Below, piece by piece: positions 6,539 through 12,846 of a stretch of DNA of 15,997 nucleotides. The stretch covers positions 1-15,997 of the forward strand of contig JAHFVB010000024.1 of NCBI GenBank assembly GCA_023264755.1, in the 5' to 3' direction. The stretch is from Mycobacterium sp. (lineage in GTDB: Bacteria > Actinomycetota > Actinomycetes > Mycobacteriales > Mycobacteriaceae). Positions within the stretch are counted from its first letter, which is position 1, and every line of letters starts with the position of its first letter. The notes beneath the pieces were generated by a model that did no database searches, was not told the origin of the DNA, and saw only the letters and a list, made by a program, of their open reading frames with translations. A program made the position numbers and the translations under genes.

Positions 6539-7558
6539 TCAGCCCACGATCGCGATGAGCCGCTCGAGCGCCGCCAGCTGGCGGCGGTAGTCCCCGTCGA
6601 GCTTGGCGAGCAGCGTGGTGATGCCCGCCGCGCGATACCGCTCGACGCGCTCGGCAATCTGCGCGTCGGTGCCCAGCAGGTTGGTCAACCGCCCGAGTTC
6701 GAGGGGTACCGCCCGCCCGGCTTCCTCGCGCCGCCCCGCCGTCCAGAGCTCGGCGACCGTCTTCACCGCCGCCCCGTACCCGAGCCGGGTGAAGGCGTCG
6801 GCGTAGAAGTTGGTGCCACCAGCTCCCATGGCGCCGATGGTGAATGCGTACCCGTCGGCATGCCGCCGGGCCGCGGCATCGCCCTGTTCCTTGGTGTCGG
6901 TGAACTCGACCGCCACCGGGGCCACCAACTCGAGGTCCGCCAGCGTGCGCCCGGCCAGCGCCGCGCCGGCCCGCAACGGATCCAGGAAGACGTCGGCCGC
7001 CTCGGGAATGAACGCGTTGCCCAGCCACCCGTCGGCCAGCTCCCCGGTGAGCCGCAGATTGGCCGGCCCCATCGCCGCGACGTACACTGGGACGTGTCCC
7101 GGCCGGACCAGGGGCCGAAGCGCGCTACCCGCGCTGTCGGGCAACGGAAGTGGGTAGATCTCACCCGCGTGTTCCAGCCGTTCGCCGCGGCTCACGATCC
7201 GGATGATCTCGATGGTCTCGCGGGTGGTCTGCACGGGCCGACGGAACCGGACGCCGTGCCAGCCCTCCATCACCCTGGGCCCCGAACTGCCCACGCCAAG
7301 CACGAACCTATTCCCGGACAGCTCCTGCAGGCTCAACGCCGACGTGGCCAACAGGGCGGGACTTCGCGAGCCCAGCTGTACGACAAAGGTTCCCAGGCCG
7401 ATCGTGGTGGTCCTGGCGGCGAGGTACGCGAGCCCGGTGAGTGCGTCGTAACCCCACACCTCGGGCACCCACAGGGAGGCGACGCCGATGCGCTCAGCGG
7501 CGACGGCGAACTCCGAGGCCCCTGGTAGGCGAGGTTCGACCAGGACTCCGACCTTCAC
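6539..7558 (-). CDS. LLM-class flavin/F420-dependent oxidoreductase
   Basis: The 339-aa protein has the luciferase-like monooxygenase TIM-barrel pattern: MKVGVLVEPRLPGASEFAVA at the start, AERIGVASLWVPE at about 21-33, TTTIGLGTFVVQLGSRSPALLA at 50-71, then LSGNRFVLGVGSSGPRVMEGWHG, and VPVYVAAMGPANLRLTGELADGW in the second half. In mycobacteria most members of this branch use coenzyme F420, though FMN use cannot be excluded. The substrate is not evident. The GTG start at 7558 is supported by AAGGGAG (7570-7564) five bases upstream. It is divergent from the SRPBCC gene and convergent with cdh, with only six bases between the two stop codons. Confidence 0.88.
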   Translation of the reverse strand: MKVGVLVEPRLPGASEFAVAAERIGVASLWVPEVWGYDALTGLAYLAARTTTIGLGTFVVQLGSRSPALLATSALSLQELSGNRFVLGVGSSGPRVMEGWHGVRFRRPVQTTRETIEIIRIVSRGERLEHAGEIYPLPLPDSAGSALRPLVRPGHVPVYVAAMGPANLRLTGELADGWLGNAFIPEAADVFLDPLRAGAALAGRTLADLELVAPVAVEFTDTKEQGDAAARRHADGYAFTIGAMGAGGTNFYADAFTRLGYGAAVKTVAELWTAGRREEAGRAVPLELGRLTNLLGTDAQIAERVERYRAAGITTLLAKLDGDYRRQLAALERLIAIVG

Positions 7559-7617
7559 TGGCGCTCCCTTGACCGTTCGTGCCGATGTGCCATCTGCACT
7601 ATGGCAGGCTGCTCGAC

Positions 7618-8106
7618 GTGCGCTACCGGGATCAGCCGACCATCGAAGTGACGCAGCGCGTCAATTGTGACGTGGCTACGGCCTGGGCTCGCGTGACCGA
7701 CATCGGGCTACCGGCGAGGTGCTCGCAGGAACTTCAGCGCGCGGAGTGGTTGGGCGACGCCGACGGCGTGACGGTGGGCGCCCGGTTTCGCGGGCGCAAC
7801 GAGAACCCGGCCATGGGCGTCTGGGAGACCGAATGCGAGATCATCGAAGTCGAACCGGAGCGGCGCTGGGTGTGGAACGTCGTCGGACCGGACGGCCCCA
7901 TCGCCACCTGGGCCTTCGAAGTCGAGCCCACCAGTGACGGGGCGCTGATTCGCCAGTGGGCACGCATGGGGCCCGGCCCCTCGGGACTGACGTATGCGAT
8001 CACCGCCCGGCCCGAGAAGGAGGCCCGCATCGTCGCGGGCCGGCTGGCCGAGTGGCGGGCCAACATGCAGGCCAACCTGGACTGCATCCGCGACGAGTTC
8101 GCCTGA
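7618..8106 (+). CDS. SRPBCC-fold (polyketide cyclase/START-like) protein
   Basis: The product has the N-terminal signature of small SRPBCC ligand-binding proteins: a beta strand with TIEVTQRVNCDVATAWARVTD, LPARCSQELQRAEWL, then GARFRGRNENPAMGVWETEC, RRWVWNVVGPDG.IATWAFEVE and a long C-terminal helix (RLAEWRANMQANLDCI). Such proteins bind hydrophobic ligands; no catalytic residues can be assigned. I prefer GTG at 7618 (162 aa) because homologous proteins begin near the VRYRDQPTIEV strand; ATG at 7579 would add 13 residues and leave only 20 bp to the divergent LLM start. The shared 59-bp intergenic region suggests joint regulation with the LLM gene. Confidence 0.8.
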   Translation: MRYRDQPTIEVTQRVNCDVATAWARVTDIGLPARCSQELQRAEWLGDADGVTVGARFRGRNENPAMGVWETECEIIEVEPERRWVWNVVGPDGPIATWAFEVEPTSDGALIRQWARMGPGPSGLTYAITARPEKEARIVAGRLAEWRANMQANLDCIRDEFA

Positions 8107-8107
8107 C

Positions 8108-8160
8108 GCGATTTCGGCGTGATGCCGCGCGCTCACCGCGCCGAATCACGCCGAAATCGC
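8108..8160. terminator. Terminator-like perfect 16-bp stem
   Basis: GCGATTTCGGCGTGAT (8108-8123) is perfectly complementary to ATCACGCCGAAATCGC (8145-8160), with a 21-base loop. It begins one base after the SRPBCC stop and lies between convergent genes, so it could end transcription from both sides. Stems built on CGATTTCGGCGTG are, from memory, recurrent in mycobacterial intergenic regions. Confidence 0.65.
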
Positions 8161-8186
8161 AGGGCCGAGCACGGATGGCGCGGAGC

Positions 8187-8525
8187 TCAGTTCAGGTGAT
8201 GGTCGTGCCCGTGGGTCGGCGACGCTTGCCGGGCTGACGACGCCTGCCGGGTCGAGGAGTCCTGGTGGTTGGACGCCGCGCGTGTCGTCGCCGAGGCCCG
8301 CGTGGTCGACTCCGAGGACGTCTGGTCGAGTTCGTCCGAGGCCGGATGATGGGCCGGACCCGGCGTCTTCGGGGGCGCAGGAAAGGTCACGGAGCATTGG
8401 CCCCCGAGGTCGACTGAATTCCGCGGGCAGACACCGGCATCGGCGGCCGCGGGCGCGGCGGCGGCTACCGCCGTGGCCACCACGGCGGCGAGCAGCGATC
8501 CGATCAGTTTGGGCTGGCGATGCAT
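8187..8525 (-). CDS. Small secreted Ser/Thr/His-rich protein of unknown function
   Basis: The 112-aa ORF starts at ATG 8525 with a good Shine-Dalgarno (AAAGGAG, 8538-8532) six bases upstream. Residues 1-29 are a signal peptide (MHRQPKLIGSLLAAVVATAV, then Ala-rich, cleavage near AAADA|G). The mature 83 residues contain two cysteines (CPRNSVDLGGQC), a Pro-rich piece and then a low-complexity tail rich in Ser, Thr, Ala and Gln with no predicted fold, ending HGHDHHLN. The His-rich end could bind metal. I recognise no family. It is divergent from the next small secreted gene (191-bp gap) and ends against the 16-bp stem. The signal peptide and ribosome site make it credible as a real gene. Confidence 0.7.
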   Translation of the reverse strand: MHRQPKLIGSLLAAVVATAVAAAAPAAADAGVCPRNSVDLGGQCSVTFPAPPKTPGPAHHPASDELDQTSSESTTRASATTRAASNHQDSSTRQASSARQASPTHGHDHHLN

Positions 8526-8716
8526 ACGACGCTCCTTTGGGTTTCACGCATCAGCTGGACCCTTCCGAGAGTGGCCGACCGCGCCGCCGGTGTCGTCGTG
8601 GCTAACACCCGATTGAGCTGGAGGGTGACCGCCATTGGCGCGACTGCGGTTAACCCCACGTCGAGAGTGTGGGCAGCAGTGAGGACAACCCGCCGAGTGG
8701 CGCCGACCATCGAGTC

Positions 8717-9040
8717 ATGAAAATGCCTTGCACCCGTGATGAAATCGCCAAGTCGAGGGATCGAGCAGTCAGGTACGTCGCCGCCCTCGGGTTGGTCGCG
8801 CCGCTGTGGATCGGATTAGCCCAACTGCCCCTCGCCCATGCCGACGTCCCAGAGCTCGGGTGTGGCGGCAAAGCTTTGACGAGTGCACGGCACTGTGCCA
8901 ACAGCCAGCAGGGCCAGCAGGATGGATCGGACGCCGGAACGTCGGCGCCGCCGGCGCCGTGGACCGGGGGCAACCCGCTGGTTCCGGTCGGTAGCACCCC
9001 GTACGTGCTCATCCCACCGGGGATGGACCAGGCGTTCTGA
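8717..9040 (+). CDS. Small secreted protein of unknown function
   Basis: The 107-aa ORF starts at ATG 8717. It has a basic N-region (CTRDEIAKSRDRAVR) and a hydrophobic core (YVAALGLVAPLWIGLAQLPL) ending AHA|DVPE near residue 42, a typical signal peptide. The mature part is about 65 residues: a Cys pair (LGCGGKALTSARHC), a Gln/Asp/Ser linker, and a Pro/Gly-rich end (PVGSTPYVLIPPGMDQAF). No strong Shine-Dalgarno is visible; GTG 8669 and ATG 8723 are alternative starts. It is convergent with cysH (9-bp gap). Two cysteines with short spacing suggest a disulfide. No known family recognised. Confidence 0.65.
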   Translation: MKMPCTRDEIAKSRDRAVRYVAALGLVAPLWIGLAQLPLAHADVPELGCGGKALTSARHCANSQQGQQDGSDAGTSAPPAPWTGGNPLVPVGSTPYVLIPPGMDQAF

Positions 9041-9049
9041 GCGCTGCCG

Positions 9050-9757
9050 TCAGGACGCGTGCAACCCGCACTCCGACTTCCCGTGGCCCACCCAGCGCCC
9101 GCTGCGGCTGTCCGCCCCATCCTGGGGCAGCGCCGTGCATGGGGCGCAACCGATCGACGGATAGCCTTCGTAGACTAGGGGATTGACCAAGATGCCGCGC
9201 TCGGTGACGTACTTCTGGAGCCGGTCGTCGGTCCACTCGACCAACGGATTGACCTTGAGCACGCCGAACCGCTCGTCGTAGCTGACCATGGGCGTATGGG
9301 TCCGGCTGACGGAGTCGCTGCGGCGAATGCCGGTCAGCCACGCGCAGTATCCGCGCAGCGCGCGGCTCATGGGTAACACCTTGCGCAGCCGGCAGCATTC
9401 GTCGGGCTGGCTGACGAACAGGTCCTTGCCCAACAATGCGTCCTGCTCGGCGGGAGTGTGGTCGGGCCGAACGTCGATGACCGTCACGTCGTACTGGGCC
9501 GCGACGGCCGCACGCATTCCGAGGGTCTCGACGAAGTGGTAGCCGGTGTCCACGAACATCACGTGGACTCCGGGCCGGACCTGAGCCGCCAGGTCGATCA
9601 GCACCGCATCCTTCATGCTCGACGCGACGACGTAACTGCCGGCCAGGTTTTCGTCGACCCAACGAATCACGTCGATGGCCTCGGCCCCGTCGAGCTCGGT
9701 CGTCGCCCGCTGTGCCAGGGCCCGGATCCGGCTGGCGAACTGCTCGCGCCCCTTCAT
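9050..9757 (-). CDS. cysH: Assimilatory APS reductase (adenylyl-sulfate reductase, thioredoxin-dependent)
   Basis: The 235-aa protein reduces adenosine 5'-phosphosulfate to sulfite. The iron-sulfur cysteines C121-C122 (DECCRLRKVLP) and C204-x2-C207 (GYPSIGCAPCT) mark the [4Fe-4S] APS-type enzyme rather than the cluster-free PAPS type. The catalytic cysteine is C230 in KSECGLHAS at the C-terminus. The nucleotide-binding region includes SSMKDAVLIDLA at 46-57 and VDTGYHFVET at 69-78. Its ATG overlaps the nirA stop as ATGA (9757-9754), so the two are translationally coupled: CysH makes the sulfite that NirA uses. In M. tuberculosis the same pair is followed by che1; here a convergent small secreted gene follows instead. 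Confidence 0.95.
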   Translation of the reverse strand: MKGREQFASRIRALAQRATTELDGAEAIDVIRWVDENLAGSYVVASSMKDAVLIDLAAQVRPGVHVMFVDTGYHFVETLGMRAAVAAQYDVTVIDVRPDHTPAEQDALLGKDLFVSQPDECCRLRKVLPMSRALRGYCAWLTGIRRSDSVSRTHTPMVSYDERFGVLKVNPLVEWTDDRLQKYVTERGILVNPLVYEGYPSIGCAPCTALPQDGADSRSGRWVGHGKSECGLHAS

Positions 9758-11415
9758 CGCAATGCCGCCTCATCGGCGCGGGCCGCCCATTCGGCAAACC
9801 GTTCGCCCGCGCTGCGTTGCGCGACGAAGTTGCGCACGACGCGTTCCACGTAGTCCCCGACCTCGGTGCCAACAACCTTGTGCTGACGCAGTTTCCGGCC
9901 GAACCCGCTGTCCAGCCCAAGGCTGCCACCCAGGTGGACCTGGAATCCCTCGACTGTGTTGCCGTGTCCGTCATCGACCATCTGGCCCTTGAACCCGATG
10001 TCGGCGAGCTGGATGCGGGCGCACGAGTTGGGGCAACCATTGAGATGAACGGTCACCGGCACGTCGAGCTCGGCGTTGACGTCGGCGAGCCGCTGCTCCA
10101 GCGCGGGCACCAGCGTTTGCGCCCGGGTGCGAGTCTCGGCGAATGAGAGCTTGCAATACTCGATGCCGCTGCAGGCCATCAGATTTCGCCGCCACCCTGA
10201 CGGCTGGGAAGGCAAGCCCAGGGCGTCGAGTTCGGCCCGTAGGGGCGCGAGCGCGTCGCCCGGCACGTCGAGCACGATCAACTTCTGGTACGGCGTGAAG
10301 CGGATCCGATCCGATCCCACGGCGCTGGCCAGCTCGGCCACCTTCGTCAAGAGGGTGCCCGACACCCGTCCGGCGATCGGCGCGACCCCGACGGCGTTGA
10401 GTCCGTTCTTCTGCCTTTGCACCCCAACGTGGTCGATGGGGTGGACCAGCTGCTCGGGTGCCGGACCGTCGATGAGCCTTCGGCCCAGGTACTCGGTCTC
10501 CAGCACGTCGCGGAACTTCTGTACCCCCCACGCCTTGATCAAGAACTTCAGCCGGGCCTTCGAGCGCAACCGGCGGTAGCCGTAGTCCCGAAACACCGAC
10601 GTGATTCCCGCCCAGACCTCGGGCACCTCCGAGAGCGGCACCCAAGCGTTGAGTCGTTGAGCCAGCATGGGATTGGTGGACAGCCCACCGCCGACCCAGA
10701 CGTCCAGCCCAGGACCGTGCACCGGGTGGTGGACGCCGACGAAGGCCACGTCGTTGATCTCGTGCGCGACGTCCTGCAGCCCCGAGATCGCGGTCTTGAA
10801 CTTGCGCGGCAGATTCGAGAACTCCGGGTCGCCCACCCAACGCTTGACGATCTCGTCGACCGCCCAGGTGGGGTCCAGCACCTCGTCCAAGGACTCCCCG
10901 GCCAGCGGCGAGCCGAGCACCACTCGGGGACAGTCTCCGCAGGCCTCGGTGGTCTGCAGTCCGACCTCGGCCAGCCGGCGCCAAATCGTCGGCACATCCT
11001 CGATCCGAATCCAGTGGTACTGAACGTTCTCCCGATCGGAGAGGTCGGCCGTGTCGCGGGCGAACTCCGTCGAGAGCTCGCCCAGCGTGCGCAACGCGGC
11101 CGCCGACAGCGCCCCGCCGTCGCAGCGCACGCGCATCATGAAGTACTTGGCCTCGATCTCGTCGGCGTGCTCTTCACCGGTCCACGTGCCGTCGTAACCC
11201 TGCTCACGCTGGGTGTACAGACCCATCCAACGCATCCGGCCGCGCAGGTCGTCGGTGTCGATGGAATCGAAGCCCTGAACCGAGTAGCTCTGCTCGATGC
11301 GGGCCCGTACGTTCAACGCGTCGTCGTCGGACTTGAAGCGTTCGTTGGCGTTCAGCGGCTCGAGCTGGCCCAGGGCCCATTGCCCCTCGTTGCTCGGCGT
11401 GCGGGGTTCGTTCAC
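9754..11415 (-). CDS. nirA: Ferredoxin-dependent sulfite reductase
   Basis: The 553-aa protein (also called SirA) reduces sulfite to sulfide with siroheme and a [4Fe-4S] cluster. The cluster ligands are C415-x5-C421 (ACSGIEYCKLSF) and C461-x3-C465 (NGCPNSCARIQ). Y67 (MGLYTQREQGYDGTW) and C159 (TEACGDCPR) correspond to the Tyr69 and Cys161 that are covalently joined next to siroheme in the M. tuberculosis enzyme. Similarity to that protein is obvious along the length. GTG at 11415 is chosen for its strong AGGAGG (11427-11422) and because NEGQWALG then lies near the N-terminus as in relatives; the frame stays open to 11484 without family resemblance. It overlaps cysH by four bases. The leader has a hairpin over the Shine-Dalgarno and an upstream ORF. 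Confidence 0.95.
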   Translation of the reverse strand: MNEPRTPSNEGQWALGQLEPLNANERFKSDDDALNVRARIEQSYSVQGFDSIDTDDLRGRMRWMGLYTQREQGYDGTWTGEEHADEIEAKYFMMRVRCDGGALSAAALRTLGELSTEFARDTADLSDRENVQYHWIRIEDVPTIWRRLAEVGLQTTEACGDCPRVVLGSPLAGESLDEVLDPTWAVDEIVKRWVGDPEFSNLPRKFKTAISGLQDVAHEINDVAFVGVHHPVHGPGLDVWVGGGLSTNPMLAQRLNAWVPLSEVPEVWAGITSVFRDYGYRRLRSKARLKFLIKAWGVQKFRDVLETEYLGRRLIDGPAPEQLVHPIDHVGVQRQKNGLNAVGVAPIAGRVSGTLLTKVAELASAVGSDRIRFTPYQKLIVLDVPGDALAPLRAELDALGLPSQPSGWRRNLMACSGIEYCKLSFAETRTRAQTLVPALEQRLADVNAELDVPVTVHLNGCPNSCARIQLADIGFKGQMVDDGHGNTVEGFQVHLGGSLGLDSGFGRKLRQHKVVGTEVGDYVERVVRNFVAQRSAGERFAEWAARADEAALR

Positions 11416-11471
11416 GTTGTTCCTCCTGGCGTCAACGCCAGGATGTCGACGCGCAGCGGCGCTGTCCTCAC
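11412..11471 (-). CDS. Possible 19-codon upstream ORF overlapping the nirA start
   Basis: GTG at 11471 opens a 19-codon frame (MRTAPLRVDILALTPGGTT) whose TGA (11414-11412) overlaps the nirA GTG as GTGA. A G-run (11482-11477) lies five bases before the GTG and could act as a ribosome site. It contains no cysteine codons, unlike the polycysteine leader ORFs described for other mycobacterial sulfur genes. The nirA Shine-Dalgarno hairpin is inside it, so its translation would open that hairpin. Existence is inferred from geometry. Confidence 0.3.
   Translation of the reverse strand: MRTAPLRVDILALTPGGTT
11424..11443 (-). promoter_or_regulatory. Stem-loop covering the nirA Shine-Dalgarno
   Basis: On the nirA mRNA, TCCTGGCG (11443-11436) pairs perfectly with CGCCAGGA (11431-11424) around a TTGA tetraloop. 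Four of the six bases of the AGGAGG ribosome site (11427-11422) are in the stem. The same bases also form a DNA palindrome (CCTGGCGTCAACGCCAGG, 11425-11442), so either an RNA switch or a protein operator is possible. Confidence 0.5.
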
Positions 11472-11478
11472 CGTTGCC

Positions 11479-11496
11479 CCCCAACTCGAGGTGGGG
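11479..11496. promoter_or_regulatory. Imperfect palindrome upstream of nirA
   Basis: CCCCAACTCGAGGTGGGG is symmetrical except for one pair. It lies 64 bases upstream of the nirA GTG in the divergent gap to the receiver-protein gene. It could be a regulator site or an RNA stem. Function is unknown. Confidence 0.3.
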
Positions 11497-11590
11497 TCAA
11501 CCGCTAGTGCGCGCGCCGGAGCTCGGAGAATTCATGCAGCGTTCACAGCGTGGGGCTGCCCGCCGCCGGGTGCGCGACGGACACTGAGGC

Positions 11591-12010
11591 GTGGAGTCGA
11601 AGGATGCACCCCTGCGGTGCTTGATCGTTGACGACAGCCTGACCTTCCGCGACGCCGCCCGCCGCATCCTCGAACGCGACGGATTGGTCGTGGTGGGGAT
11701 GGCGTCAGCCGTCGCCGAGGGGTTGAGCTCCGCACGGACGCTGAAGCCCGACGTCACGCTCGTCGACGTCCACCTGGGCGCGGAAAGCGGATTCGACCTC
11801 GCCAAGAAGCTGCGTGAGGAGCAGCGCGCGACGGGGGCCATCGTCGTGTTGATCTCCGCACACCCCGAGCGGGAGCTGCTCGAACGGCAGGCGGAGACGT
11901 CCGCGGACGCCTTTGTCGCGAAATCCGCCCTGTCCGGTGCCGCGATCCGCGCGGTCGCCTGCGGCAGCGCGGCAGGCTCACCGCTCGGCGAGAAAGGTGA
12001 CCGCCGCTAA
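11591..12010 (+). CDS. Stand-alone receiver-domain response regulator
   Basis: The 139-aa protein is a single CheY-like receiver domain. Acidic pair D14-D15, phospho-acceptor D59 (TLVDVHLG), switch residue S89 (VVLISAH) and K111 (FVAKSAL) are all present, so it should be phosphorylatable. After residue 112 there are only about 27 residues and no DNA-binding domain, so it must act by protein contact or as a phosphate sink. The GTG start at 11591 has only a weak TGAGG before it. Its last 33 bases overlap tail-to-tail with the NarL-type regulator gene, and the histidine kinase lies beyond. The likely partner is that kinase, from position only. Confidence 0.82.
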   Translation: MESKDAPLRCLIVDDSLTFRDAARRILERDGLVVVGMASAVAEGLSSARTLKPDVTLVDVHLGAESGFDLAKKLREEQRATGAIVVLISAHPERELLERQAETSADAFVAKSALSGAAIRAVACGSAAGSPLGEKGDRR

Positions 12011-12631
12011 CACCCGGCGGTGATCGTCCTCGCCATCGGGGAGTCCGAGCTTCGTCATGATGTTGCGAATGTGCTTCTCGACGGTGCTTTCGGTGATCCA
12101 CAGCCGGCGCCCGATCCCGGTGTTGGACCGCCCCTCGGCCATCAGGGCCAACACCTCACGTTCGCGACTGCTGAGCACGGCCAGCGGGTCGTCGCGCCGG
12201 CGCATGTTGACCAACTCCTGTACGACGGCGGGGTCGACGACCGTTCCCCCACGGGCGATCTGCTGCAACGCGTCGATGAAGTCGGCTACGTCGGCCACCC
12301 TGCTCTTGAGCAGATAGCCGAGGCCCTGACCGTGGGCGACGAGTTCCAGCGCGAACTCCGCATTCAGATGCGCCGACAACACCAACACTCCGGTGCCGGG
12401 CACCTCCTCGCGCAGCGTGCGCGCGGCTTCGAGCCCTTCGGTGGTGTGCGTCGGCGGCATGCGGATGTCGACGACGACGACGTCTGGATGCTGGGCCAGC
12501 ACCTCCGACCGCAGTTCCGTACCGTCGCAGGCCAAGCCGACGACGTCGAGTCCATGCCGCTTGAGCAGGCTCGACAGGCCCTCTCGGTAGAGGACGTCGT
12601 CCTCGGCGATCACCACCCGAACCGCGCTCAT
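11978..12631 (-). CDS. NarL/LuxR-family two-component response regulator
   Basis: The 217-aa protein has a receiver domain with E10-D11-D12, phospho-acceptor D55 (VVVVDIRMPP), S86 and K109. A C-terminal LuxR-type helix-turn-helix follows at about 153-197 (LSSREREVLALMAEGRSNTG, then ITESTVEKHIRNIMTKLGL). This is the classical length and order of the family. ATG at 12631 has AAAGGA (12646-12641) nine bases upstream. It is divergent from the histidine kinase gene (215-bp gap) and overlaps the receiver-only gene by 33 bases at the 3' end. It is presumably phosphorylated by the neighbouring kinase, whose HisKA_3 type pairs with NarL-type regulators. Target genes are unknown. Confidence 0.93.
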   Translation of the reverse strand: MSAVRVVIAEDDVLYREGLSSLLKRHGLDVVGLACDGTELRSEVLAQHPDVVVVDIRMPPTHTTEGLEAARTLREEVPGTGVLVLSAHLNAEFALELVAHGQGLGYLLKSRVADVADFIDALQQIARGGTVVDPAVVQELVNMRRRDDPLAVLSSREREVLALMAEGRSNTGIGRRLWITESTVEKHIRNIMTKLGLPDGEDDHRRVLAAVTFLAER

Positions 12632-12846
12632 GGCCGTGTGTCCTTTGCCGCGGCGGCGGGGCGGCGTGGCTGCATCACGTAATCAGGCTAGCGACGGCAA
12701 CTTTCGTTGGACCGATCACGAGCCGACTCACAGTCCACGCGTAGCTGGTTGGTGCCGTGGCGATCCGGAGTCGTACAGGTTTCGTCACTACCCTCGCCAG
12801 CACCCGCTAGCCCGAACCTTCCCGATCCCGAGGTGAACACCCCGAC

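Noticed and set aside
11416..11590. Polycysteine leader ORF (cysteine attenuator) before nirA
   Set aside because: I found no run of TGC/TGT codons in any frame of the leader.
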